Source of the DNA: JAQUQI01 sp041650035
GTDB lineage: Bacteria > Omnitrophota > Gorgyraeia > JABMRG01
Assembly (NCBI GenBank): GCA_041650035.1
Contig: JBAZLY010000004.1
Coordinates: 1 to 62,881 of the forward strand
Reading direction: 5' to 3'
DNA: 62,881 nt
The position numbers and the translations under genes are program-made. The notes under the pieces were generated by a model. That model was not told the origin of the DNA, did no database searches, and was given only the letters and a program-made list of their open reading frames with translations. This document shows positions 6,873 to 13,835 of the stretch, one piece after another (positions within the stretch are counted from its first letter, which is position 1; every line of letters starts with the position of its first letter).

Positions 6873-7220
6873 ATGAGAAGAGAAAGAGGGATAAAACGTC
6901 ATCAGAGGTGTATAAGGCGGAAGGCGGGGGTAAAGCGGTTTATAAGGATTTTTTCTCCTTTTGTGTTGATAATGCTCCTGGCACTTCCTGGCCTAGCCCA
7001 ACAGGATCCCGGCGAAAAACTTGTTCAGGGTGTCGAGGATACCCTGACCGGATGGACGGATCTTCCGCAGGAAATAGTTGAGACGGCTCAAGAGACAAAT
7101 GCGGTTGAGGGGGTAACCACGGGTGTTATAAAAGGCGCCGGGGAGGCGGTTATCCAAACGGTGGAAGGGGTTGTGGAAACGGCAACCTTTTATAGCGCCG
7201 AAAGCGGTAATAAGGAGTAA
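6873..7220 (+). CDS. TIGR04073-family paralogue, exported
   Basis: A 115-residue protein after an AGGAGG site. A very basic lead (residues 1-25, many Arg and Lys) precedes a hydrophobic signal segment (about 26-42, ending GLAQQ). The mature part has GVEDTLTGWTDLPQEI, then GVTTGVIKGAGEAVIQTVEGV and VETATF, which lines up with the gene at 3666 (TGW-x-(E/D)-LP, then a glycine-rich GxxxGxxKGxG stretch, then TVTF or TATF). It is the last gene of the c-di-GMP-riboswitch operon, while its paralogue at 3666 has a constitutive-looking promoter. Function unknown. Confidence 0.75.
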   Translation: MRRERGIKRHQRCIRRKAGVKRFIRIFSPFVLIMLLALPGLAQQDPGEKLVQGVEDTLTGWTDLPQEIVETAQETNAVEGVTTGVIKGAGEAVIQTVEGVVETATFYSAESGNKE

Positions 7221-7241
7221 TATAAGATCATCAAATTACCT

Positions 7242-7267
7242 GGGAGAGGCTTGAAAATACCTCTCCC
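7242..7267 (+). other. Hairpin upstream of the sigma factor gene
   Basis: Perfect 8-base stem GGGAGAGG (7242-7249) with CCTCTCCC (7260-7267), 10-base loop, no U tract. It ends about 18 bases before the sigma factor start and next to its G-rich ribosome site, so it may affect translation or mark a processing site; it may also act as a weak terminator of the operon upstream. Confidence 0.5.
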
Positions 7268-7284
7268 GGATGGGGGGCGCGCAA

Positions 7285-7821
7285 ATGTCATTTGACCGCA
7301 GACACAGATTGTTCCAGCTATTGTATAGACGCTATATAGATAAGGTGCGTTCGCGTGTCGGGCGTATCCTTTACAATGATATGTATGCCGTTGACGATAT
7401 CGTCCAGGAGGCGTTTATGCGCGCTTATATGAACATGGAGAAGATATATCAAAAGGATGTTTTTTTAAGGTGGTTATTTACGGTATCACGTAATCTTTGC
7501 CTGAATTATAAGAGGGGGAGCAGCAGGATAGCAGATAGCAATGCCTTTTGCCGGGGATACGCTGAAAGCCGTATCGGTATGATAGCTGACAGCAATTGCC
7601 AGGCACCGGATATGATTGCCGAAAAAAATGAGCTGATATGCATGTTCAGAGAATGTATGGAAAAATTAACACCCAAATACAAAATAGCTGTCCAGCTTTG
7701 CGGTATAGAAGGTCTTTCATATAGCGCCGCCGCCGCGCGGTTAAATACGAGTGCCAATGTTATTGCCCATGATCTTATGAGGGCAAAGAGATTATTATCC
7801 TCTAAGATAGCCATTAAGTGA
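7285..7821 (+). CDS. ECF-type RNA polymerase sigma factor
   Basis: A 178-residue sigma-70 family protein of the extracytoplasmic-function type. Region 2 is at about residues 10-85, with VDDIVQEAFMRAYMNM (2.1-2.2) and FLRWLFTVSRNLCLNYKR (2.3-2.4). Region 4 at about 120-175 includes LTPKYKIAVQLCGIEGLSYS and a recognition helix ending AKRLLSSK. Region 3 is absent, as in ECF factors. The ATG at 7285, five codons into the longest frame, is preferred because the GGGGGG tract then sits at ribosome-site distance. No anti-sigma gene is adjacent. It could drive the surface-protein genes just downstream, but that is inference. Confidence 0.88.
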   Translation: MSFDRRHRLFQLLYRRYIDKVRSRVGRILYNDMYAVDDIVQEAFMRAYMNMEKIYQKDVFLRWLFTVSRNLCLNYKRGSSRIADSNAFCRGYAESRIGMIADSNCQAPDMIAEKNELICMFRECMEKLTPKYKIAVQLCGIEGLSYSAAAARLNTSANVIAHDLMRAKRLLSSKIAIK

Positions 7822-7903
7822 TTTCTACGCATTGCCTCATTATAATAACGCTAAACCTTTCTTGCATTAATCTGCGCGGATTTTATTTTTGAGTGGGAAA
7901 AAC

Positions 7904-7932
7904 AAGACAGTTTTTTCGATCATTGTTATAAT
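7904..7932 (+). promoter_or_regulatory. Possible promoter upstream of barrel gene
   Basis: AAGACA (7904-7909), 17-base spacer, extended -10 TGT-TATAAT (7924-7932). It would give a leader of about 100 bases before the barrel gene, including a short ACACC/GGTGT hairpin near 7984-8000. Confidence 0.5.
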
Positions 7933-8006
7933 GAGTTTCTGCTATTGATAGATTACCGCGCTTATCTGCATGATCTGCACAAGACACCATTACGAGGTGT
8001 TTTCGC

Positions 8007-8035
8007 TTGACAATTCTTTTAAAAAGTGCTAATTT
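8007..8035 (+). promoter_or_regulatory. Possible proximal promoter of barrel gene
   Basis: TTGACA (8007-8012), 17-base spacer, extended -10 TGC-TAATTT (8027-8035). The expected start of transcription falls at about 8042-8043, on the ATG chosen for the barrel gene, so the message could be leaderless. The -10 matches the consensus at only three bases. Confidence 0.45.
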
Positions 8036-8042
8036 AATGATG

Positions 8043-8725
8043 ATGCGGTTTAGGTATTTAACCTTGCTTACCTTAATCATCATTCTTGACCCGTCAATCT
8101 GTCTTAGCGCCCCCTGCTATGGGACAAAGATGCCTGCAAGAGGTGAGTTCTTTTCAGGTATAGAGGTTTTTCATATCGAGAGGGATCTCGAAAAAGATCA
8201 GGGTAAGGTCAAAAGCGCCCAACATTTTTTGCTCATCTCATATGGATTATGTGATTGGTTTAGTATCGATCTAAAGGCAGGTGCCGGAGACATAAACAGG
8301 TATAGTGCCCCTTGCAATAATATTGATTACAAGGCGAGATTTGACGGGGGATATGGGTTTAGGGTACTTTTTTTGACAGCAACGATATCAGGCTTGCCGC
8401 GGGGTTTCAGCATATCAGCGTTCACCCTATTACGGTGAGACTTGATAATCAGAAGTATGAGGCCGTTCTTGACGATTGGCAGGCATCGCTGTTGTTGTCA
8501 TACAATTGCTTCTTTATAACCCCATACGCCGGCGCGCGCCTTTCAAGGACAGATTATATAAACTGGATTGATAGCGATCGCAAACGCCATATGTCAGATG
8601 GCGAAAAAGCCATTGGCCTTATATACGGTGTTGACATTATGATCACGGATGAGATGTGGCTTAACGCGAAGGCCGGTTTTTTCGACGCGCAGACTATTGC
8701 GGTAAGCCTTATGACTAAATTTTAG
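8043..8725 (+). CDS. Outer-membrane beta-barrel protein, interrupted by a one-base frameshift
   Basis: Two frames make one protein of about 227 residues. The first (to 8438) has a signal peptide (residues 1-24, ending CLSAP) and strand-rich sequence. At a run of seven T (8368-8374) the frame breaks; with one more T the reading continues as FFDSNDIRLAAGFQHISV and runs into the downstream frame to 8725. The joined protein alternates aromatic and small residues, has periplasmic-turn-like charged loops and ends in LMTKF, a terminal Phe as in outer-membrane barrels. No ribosome site is visible; three ATG codons stand in a row at 8037-8045. Sequencing error, a recent mutation, or slippage on the T run are all possible. 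Confidence 0.7.
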
Positions 8726-8754
8726 TAATCGTTCAAATATAGGGAGGATGGCAT

Positions 8755-9549
8755 ATGAGAAAGCCCTTTATTGCGCTTATTGTCATAGTGGTTTTGGCAA
8801 TCGGTTCGTTGTTAGGCAAGGATATCGTGGCCAAGGTTGCGGTCGAGAGGGTATTCGCGCTGGTTACAGGCCTTCAGCTTAGGATGAGCAGTCTTAATGT
8901 TGGTGTGGCGAAATCGGCGGTCGCTATCAACGGATTAACATTGTATAACCCCAGGATTTTTGAAGAGAGAATAATGCTGGATATGCCGGATATGTACGTG
9001 CATTATAATCTCCCGGCCATATTCAAGGGGAAGGTCTATATGTATGATATGAAACTGGACCTTAAGGAATTTATTATTGTAAAAAATAAGAATGGCAAGC
9101 TTAATCTTGATTCACTTAAGTCTGTGAAGGCGCAAAGGGCAGGCGGTAAAGCGCAGGACGCAGACAGGGCCCGGCCTATAGATATGAGGATAGACAATCT
9201 TGAGCTAAGGATTGGTAAGGTGATATATAAGGACTATTCAGCCGGGGCCAAGCCGTATATTAGGGAATTCAACATTAACGTTAACGAGAAGTACACGGAT
9301 ATTAAAGACCCCTACGCGCTTGTAAGCCTTATTGTCGCAAAGGCTCTTATGAATACTACCATAGCGAGTCTTGCGAACTTTGATCTTAACGGACTTTCGG
9401 GTAGATTATCGGGCGTGGCGTCAAAGGCGGGTAGGCTTGCCACGGAGACAGCCGGTAAGGCGACGAAGATTGCCGGTCAGACAGGCAAGGCCGTTTCCGA
9501 TGTCGCGGGGAAATTTATTAATATGCCTTTTGGAGACTTCAAGGAATAG
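8755..9549 (+). CDS. AsmA-like membrane-anchored protein
   Basis: A 264-residue protein with an N-terminal membrane anchor (residues 5-24) followed by an AsmA/DUF748-like segment: VERVFALVTGLQLRMSSLNV, then LTLYNP, MPDMYVHYNLPAIF and KNGKLNLDSLKS. Such proteins have a repeated-beta-groove fold in the envelope and are implicated in lipid or outer-membrane homeostasis; this one is short and may hold only the first module. Residues 215-255 are a Gly-Ala-Thr-Lys-rich repeat (KAGRLATETAGKATKIAG) that resembles the secreted repeat protein at 4585. A strong GGGAGG site precedes the ATG at 8755. It is 29 bases after the barrel gene and probably in the same unit. Confidence 0.7.
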   Translation: MRKPFIALIVIVVLAIGSLLGKDIVAKVAVERVFALVTGLQLRMSSLNVGVAKSAVAINGLTLYNPRIFEERIMLDMPDMYVHYNLPAIFKGKVYMYDMKLDLKEFIIVKNKNGKLNLDSLKSVKAQRAGGKAQDADRARPIDMRIDNLELRIGKVIYKDYSAGAKPYIREFNINVNEKYTDIKDPYALVSLIVAKALMNTTIASLANFDLNGLSGRLSGVASKAGRLATETAGKATKIAGQTGKAVSDVAGKFINMPFGDFKE

Positions 9550-9647
9550 CCGCAGTTTTTTTAAAGGATCCGGCATGCCTGTCCGCTTTTTTTATCAATG
9601 TTCTTTTGTATATGATTCTATTTTTATAACTTAAAGGAGGAAAAGGC

Positions 9648-12170
9648 ATGAAAAGGCATATAAGTCTGTTGTTTATGTCAATATGTTTGGTTTGTTTCTG
9701 CGTTGTCCAGGCCTATGCCAAGGACATACCATGGCATCATTCAAAGGCCAAGTATTTTTATGTATTCGGTCCCGATGGCGACCCGTTACTAGGCGCAGAT
9801 GATAACGAATTAACGTTGTATATTGATGTCCCTTCCGACGAAAAGTCGGATGTTGTTATAGAGGTATTTGACCCAGATACAGGTAGTCATCACGACTTCA
9901 GGACAGACCCTTCTAATGAATGGGACACCGTGACGGAATTCTCTGTTTTTGGAAATGACCTTATCGATAAAAAGGAGTTTGGCAGCCGCGGCTATGACAA
10001 GGCATACTATAAGTTTGGTCCATACAGCGCGGACAAAGGCAGGGCGGTATCAAACGCGTATCGTTTTAAAGTCGTGGCCAAGGCTATTAAAGGTAATGAC
10101 GCCAATCTTTTCAGGTTTAGGGTATCGCCTGACAGCGCCAGGTCATATAGCGACAATATTACAATCAGGCTTTTGCCAGATCAGGGAGATAGGATGTATT
10201 TTTATCCCGAAATATCTTCCGGCACTAAATATATTATAATTGAAAACTATGATTTGGACGCTAATGGCGGCACAAGCGAGATCTTTGCCGGTCACGATAT
10301 GCTGTTCGGGGAATCAAGGACAAGGCACGCTGTCGGGGATTCGGCAAGCGGCGAATGGAGAAAGACCCAGATATCGGTCAATGCTATAACCGGCGGCAGG
10401 CTCAAATACATTATAACCAAAGGCACGCAAAAATACGCACATGCCGGTTTAAAGGTGTATGATGACAAGGGGGGGCTATTGCCTCTGTATTTTGAGCAGG
10501 ATAAGGCCCCTGTACCTATATTAGAGGGCAAGCAGGCTATTGCCCCTGCGGCTGCTCCTGTTAAGGCGGTTATCAACCAGGCAAAGGATTTGGGATGCAA
10601 TAAGTTTACCTTTGATGCCACTGATTCATACGATATTACTAATAGAGGTCTGTCTTTTGAATGGGATTTTGGTGACGGCAATACAAGCAAGGAGCAGGTT
10701 GTTACGCATGTGTATGAAAAAGGCGGAATCTATACGGTGCGCCTTACGGCGAAGGATGATTCGGGTTTAGGCTGTGATACGGCAACAACGACACAGACAG
10801 TCCGGGTCAATACGCCGCCAAAAGCGGATTTTGTCTCGCCCGAGACCGTCTGCTTCTCCGATGACATATATTTTGACGCTGGCAATACCATTGATGATAC
10901 CTCAAGCAATTTATCCTATAGCTGGGATTTTGGAGACGGTTCAAAGGCTGAAGGTGTTAAGGTGCGCAAAAGATACGATAAGGGCGGTATATATAAGGTC
11001 AACCTCCTGGTTGATGATAATGAGGACTCTTCCTGCAGTACCGATAGCATTACTCGTTCTATACGGATAAATACGCCGCCTGTGGCTGTTGCGGGATCCG
11101 ATATAGATATATGCCTTGAAGACCTTAAGGCTGAATACAGGGTGGCCCTTGACGGCTCGGCTTCGTATGACCTGGATAAAGACAAGCTTTCATATCTATG
11201 GGACCTCGGTGACGGTACACAAAAAACAGGGGCTAAAGTTGCCCATGTGTATCAAAAACCCGGACGTTATGATGTCACGCTTACTGTTGACGACGGCAGC
11301 TCTTCCGCCTGCGGCACGGCCAAAGACGTATTAACGGTTATGTTGAACAAGGCGCCTATCGCGTCAATAAAGACACAGGATTCAAAGATATGCGTAGGAG
11401 ACGAGGTTATATTTGACGGATCGGGTTCTGTTACGGAAGACGGTGAAGGCCTGAAATACGCATGGGATTTTGGCGATGGCTCAAAGGCTGAAGGCGTTAA
11501 GGTCACTCACGTTTATAAAAAAGGCGGAAAATATTTTTCGCGTCTTACTGTTGATGACGCAAGGGGCACGCGGTGTTCGCAGGCGCTGGCAACAGCTGTT
11601 GCCGATGTGAATGCAGCGCCTATTGCCAGAATCAGCGCGCCATCGGTTGTCTGTATTGGCAAAACGGTTACCTTTGACGCGTCCGCGTCAGGCGACCCCG
11701 ATGGAGATGCCATACGCTATTATTGGAGTTTTGACAATGAGGCGCCAAAACAGGCAAGCTCAAGGGCGGTCTATACATTTGCATCAGGCGGTGTTCATAC
11801 GGTACGCCTAATAGTTGATGACGGTAGAGGTTATGAGTGTTCCAAGGCATCCGCCGCAGTCAATATACGGGTAAATACCCCGCCTGTGGCTGATCCCGGT
11901 ATCAATCTTGCCTGCTGTGTCGACGAAAAGACCTATTTTGACGGGTCGTCTTCGACCGATGCCGACGGCGACAGATTGTCATATAGCTGGGATTTTGGCG
12001 ACGGAGAAAAGGCCGATGGCGCTAATCTATATCATGTATATAAAAAACCGGGAAGATATAATGTAGTTCTTACGGTTGATGATAATTCAGGCACCGAGTG
12101 CAGCAAGAGCGTTTCATCGTTTACGGCGAGCGTGAACGCCCCACCGGTTCCTATTATAAAAATCAGGTAA
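9648..12170 (+). CDS. Secreted multi-PKD-domain protein
   Basis: An 840-residue protein with signal peptide (residues 1-24, ending QAYAK) after an AGGAGG site. Residues 25-300 are an unclassified strand-rich region. From about 305 to the end there are six PKD repeats of roughly 88 residues; the SWDFGDG core is seen near residues 340, 427, 518 (LGDG), 607 and 782, and the fifth repeat near 694 is degenerate (WSFDNE). Each repeat carries a Cys just before its VxFDG strand and another after LxVDD, which suggests one disulfide per repeat. PKD domains serve in adhesion and protein-protein contacts outside the cell. No C-terminal anchor, PEP-CTERM or LPXTG is visible. The DUF1573 gene follows after 3 bases. 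Confidence 0.9.
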   Translation: MKRHISLLFMSICLVCFCVVQAYAKDIPWHHSKAKYFYVFGPDGDPLLGADDNELTLYIDVPSDEKSDVVIEVFDPDTGSHHDFRTDPSNEWDTVTEFSVFGNDLIDKKEFGSRGYDKAYYKFGPYSADKGRAVSNAYRFKVVAKAIKGNDANLFRFRVSPDSARSYSDNITIRLLPDQGDRMYFYPEISSGTKYIIIENYDLDANGGTSEIFAGHDMLFGESRTRHAVGDSASGEWRKTQISVNAITGGRLKYIITKGTQKYAHAGLKVYDDKGGLLPLYFEQDKAPVPILEGKQAIAPAAAPVKAVINQAKDLGCNKFTFDATDSYDITNRGLSFEWDFGDGNTSKEQVVTHVYEKGGIYTVRLTAKDDSGLGCDTATTTQTVRVNTPPKADFVSPETVCFSDDIYFDAGNTIDDTSSNLSYSWDFGDGSKAEGVKVRKRYDKGGIYKVNLLVDDNEDSSCSTDSITRSIRINTPPVAVAGSDIDICLEDLKAEYRVALDGSASYDLDKDKLSYLWDLGDGTQKTGAKVAHVYQKPGRYDVTLTVDDGSSSACGTAKDVLTVMLNKAPIASIKTQDSKICVGDEVIFDGSGSVTEDGEGLKYAWDFGDGSKAEGVKVTHVYKKGGKYFSRLTVDDARGTRCSQALATAVADVNAAPIARISAPSVVCIGKTVTFDASASGDPDGDAIRYYWSFDNEAPKQASSRAVYTFASGGVHTVRLIVDDGRGYECSKASAAVNIRVNTPPVADPGINLACCVDEKTYFDGSSSTDADGDRLSYSWDFGDGEKADGANLYHVYKKPGRYNVVLTVDDNSGTECSKSVSSFTASVNAPPVPIIKIR

Positions 12171-12173
12171 CCG

Positions 12174-12959
12174 ATGAAGGTTGTTTTGCGTATCGCGCTT
12201 ATTTGCACCAGCTTAACGATATCCCGTATGTGCGATGGTTCTGAACTTAAGCCTGTCTCCAGGGAATGGGATTTCGGCAAGGTCCAGCAAGGTTCATCGA
12301 AACAAATGGTGTTTTTCGTACGGAACACGGGTCTTGATGAACTTGTAATTAATAATGTGCATTCATGCTGTGGATATAGCGTTGACAATGTATCTAAATG
12401 GACGCTGGCGCCGGGAGAAAAGGCGGAGATAGCGCTTACGTGTGACGCCTCTAAAAAGACGCTGGGAAGGGATAAAAGATATATAACCCTTCTTTCAAAC
12501 AGCAAGGTAAATCCTCACGAGCTTATCCCCATTAAGGCTGATATATCTGCGGCTCCTGAAGGGTTTTTGCCAAAGAAGAGGCCTGCGGCGCGGGATAAGC
12601 CTTCCGTTCAAAACGAAGAGAGCACTTCCTCAATAAGCGCGCATGATCTATATGCGCGCATATCCGCGGGCAGGGACATCATGATCCTGGATATAAGGCA
12701 GAGTGAAGAGTGTTCAGAAAAGTATATTTCAAATTCAATAAGGCTACCCGCCGCAAGCATATTAAACGATGAAGCGTATCTGCGGGATATGTTAAGGAAT
12801 ATTGAAAAAACGACTTTGATTGCCGTTCTTGATTGGGATGGGTCCGGTTCGACGCCAATAACCTCTAAGCTGAAAGGCCTTGGTTATAACGCGCTTAATG
12901 TGGAAGGCGGGATATCTTCGTGGGAGAGAAACGGTTATCCGATTACTTATAATAATTGA
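12174..12959 (+). CDS. Exported DUF1573 + inactive rhodanese-like fusion
   Basis: A 261-residue protein. Residues 1-22 are a signal sequence. Residues 25-130 are a DUF1573 domain (REWDFGKVQQG, FFVRNTG, VHSCCGYS, LAPGEKAEI), an Ig-like fold found in exported proteins. Residues 150-258 are a rhodanese fold (ILDIRQSEE, then LKGLGYNALNVEGGISSW). The loop that should hold the sulfur-carrying Cys reads VLDWDGSGS, with Asp220 at the Cys position, so sulfurtransferase activity is very unlikely. It may be a binding module. The start lies 3 bases after the PKD stop, so the two exported proteins are almost surely co-expressed. Confidence 0.85.
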   Translation: MKVVLRIALICTSLTISRMCDGSELKPVSREWDFGKVQQGSSKQMVFFVRNTGLDELVINNVHSCCGYSVDNVSKWTLAPGEKAEIALTCDASKKTLGRDKRYITLLSNSKVNPHELIPIKADISAAPEGFLPKKRPAARDKPSVQNEESTSSISAHDLYARISAGRDIMILDIRQSEECSEKYISNSIRLPAASILNDEAYLRDMLRNIEKTTLIAVLDWDGSGSTPITSKLKGLGYNALNVEGGISSWERNGYPITYNN

Positions 12960-13044
12960 TAATATCCCCCGGTCTTATTTTTATTGGCCTAAGGCATAAA
13001 CGCGCTGTTATAAGATCCTTGATGCCGGTTGTGCCTTGGTCTGG

Positions 13045-13599
13045 TTAGCGCAGTAGAAGTGATTTGGCGGTCTTATCAGCGGTTAACTGGCCGCAGAGGG
13101 CGTTCACGAGCGTCAAGGCGAATTTTAATGCTGCGGCAGGGCCTTTGCCGGTAATAGTGTTTTTATCGATTACCACGTCATTATCCACATATTTTGTTGT
13201 CTTGGAAAACGCGCTTTCCATGCCGGGATAACATGTGGCGGATTTGTTATCCAATATTCCTAATGGGGCAAGAACAACTGCGGGTGATGAGCATATTGCC
13301 GCGATAAGGCCACTGTCGGTTTTTGCCTGTGTTAGCAGCATGCCCCTTATTCTTTTATCCGCGAAAAGGTTTGCGGCGCCGGGCATACCGCCAGGCAGAG
13401 CGCAGGCATCGTATATACCGGTCACATTTTTAAGAATGATGTCTGCGAAAACATTAATACCTCTCGAGCCCTTTACCCTTAAGGAATCGATGCCGCAGGC
13501 ATCAACGCCAACACCCGACCTTCTTAGCACGTCAATTATGGTTATGGCCTCAATCTCCTCAAAGCCTTCGGCAAGCAGGACTATGGCCTTTTTTTGCAT
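13045..13599 (-). CDS. DJ-1/PfpI family protein (YajL-like)
   Basis: A 184-residue cytoplasmic protein of the DJ-1/ThiJ/PfpI superfamily. The family Glu is in LAEGFEEIEA at the N-terminus, PGGMPGAANL is at about 69-78, and the nucleophile Cys sits in AAICSSPAVVL near residue 105, on the sharp nucleophile elbow. Family members are reported as glyoxalases, deglycases or chaperone-like stress proteins. GGAGG lies at ribosome-site distance before the ATG at 13599, and a promoter is visible upstream. It is the only minus-strand gene in the left two thirds and is convergent with the DUF1573 gene. Confidence 0.88.
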   Translation of the reverse strand: MQKKAIVLLAEGFEEIEAITIIDVLRRSGVGVDACGIDSLRVKGSRGINVFADIILKNVTGIYDACALPGGMPGAANLFADKRIRGMLLTQAKTDSGLIAAICSSPAVVLAPLGILDNKSATCYPGMESAFSKTTKYVDNDVVIDKNTITGKGPAAALKFALTLVNALCGQLTADKTAKSLLLR

Positions 13600-13620
13600 A
13601 TAAACCTCCTGTATAGCGAT

Positions 13621-13649
13621 ATTCTATGCCTACTTATGGCGTATTTCAA
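13621..13649 (-). promoter_or_regulatory. Promoter of the DJ-1 family gene
   Basis: Read on the minus strand: TTGAAA (13649-13644), 17-base spacer, TAGAAT (13626-13621). It points to the gene starting at 13599 and is divergent from the promoter at 13767. Confidence 0.65.
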
Positions 13650-13766
13650 GTCAATACGAGCCGGTATATAATATTATTCCAAACTATGGATTAAATAGCA
13701 GTGTCTCTGGATTTGACTTTGTTGCAGTATGAGTTACAATTCACCGTTGCCGCATAATATCAGATT

Positions 13767-13794
13767 TTGCTTGTGAATATCACATGTATATGAT
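13767..13794 (+). promoter_or_regulatory. Promoter of the foldase-pdxA-rsmA array
   Basis: TTGCTT (13767-13772), 16-base spacer, TATGAT (13789-13794), followed 42 bases later by the foldase start with a GGAGAGG ribosome site. Confidence 0.6.
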
Positions 13795-13835
13795 AAAATC
13801 ATTGCATAATAATATTAACAAGGAGAGGTGACGTA

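Noticed and set aside
9550..9647. Possible terminator between the AsmA-like and PKD genes (GGATCCGGCATGCC and T7)
   Set aside because: The best stems have very small loops or several mismatches; support is too weak.
10900..11510. Direct DNA repeats that could suggest a repeat array
   Set aside because: They encode the PKD FGDG cores of repeats 2 and 4 and are explained by domain duplication.
12960..13044. Bidirectional terminator between the convergent DUF1573 and DJ-1 genes
   Set aside because: AAGGCAT can pair with GTGCCTT over a long loop, but there is no T run on either strand.
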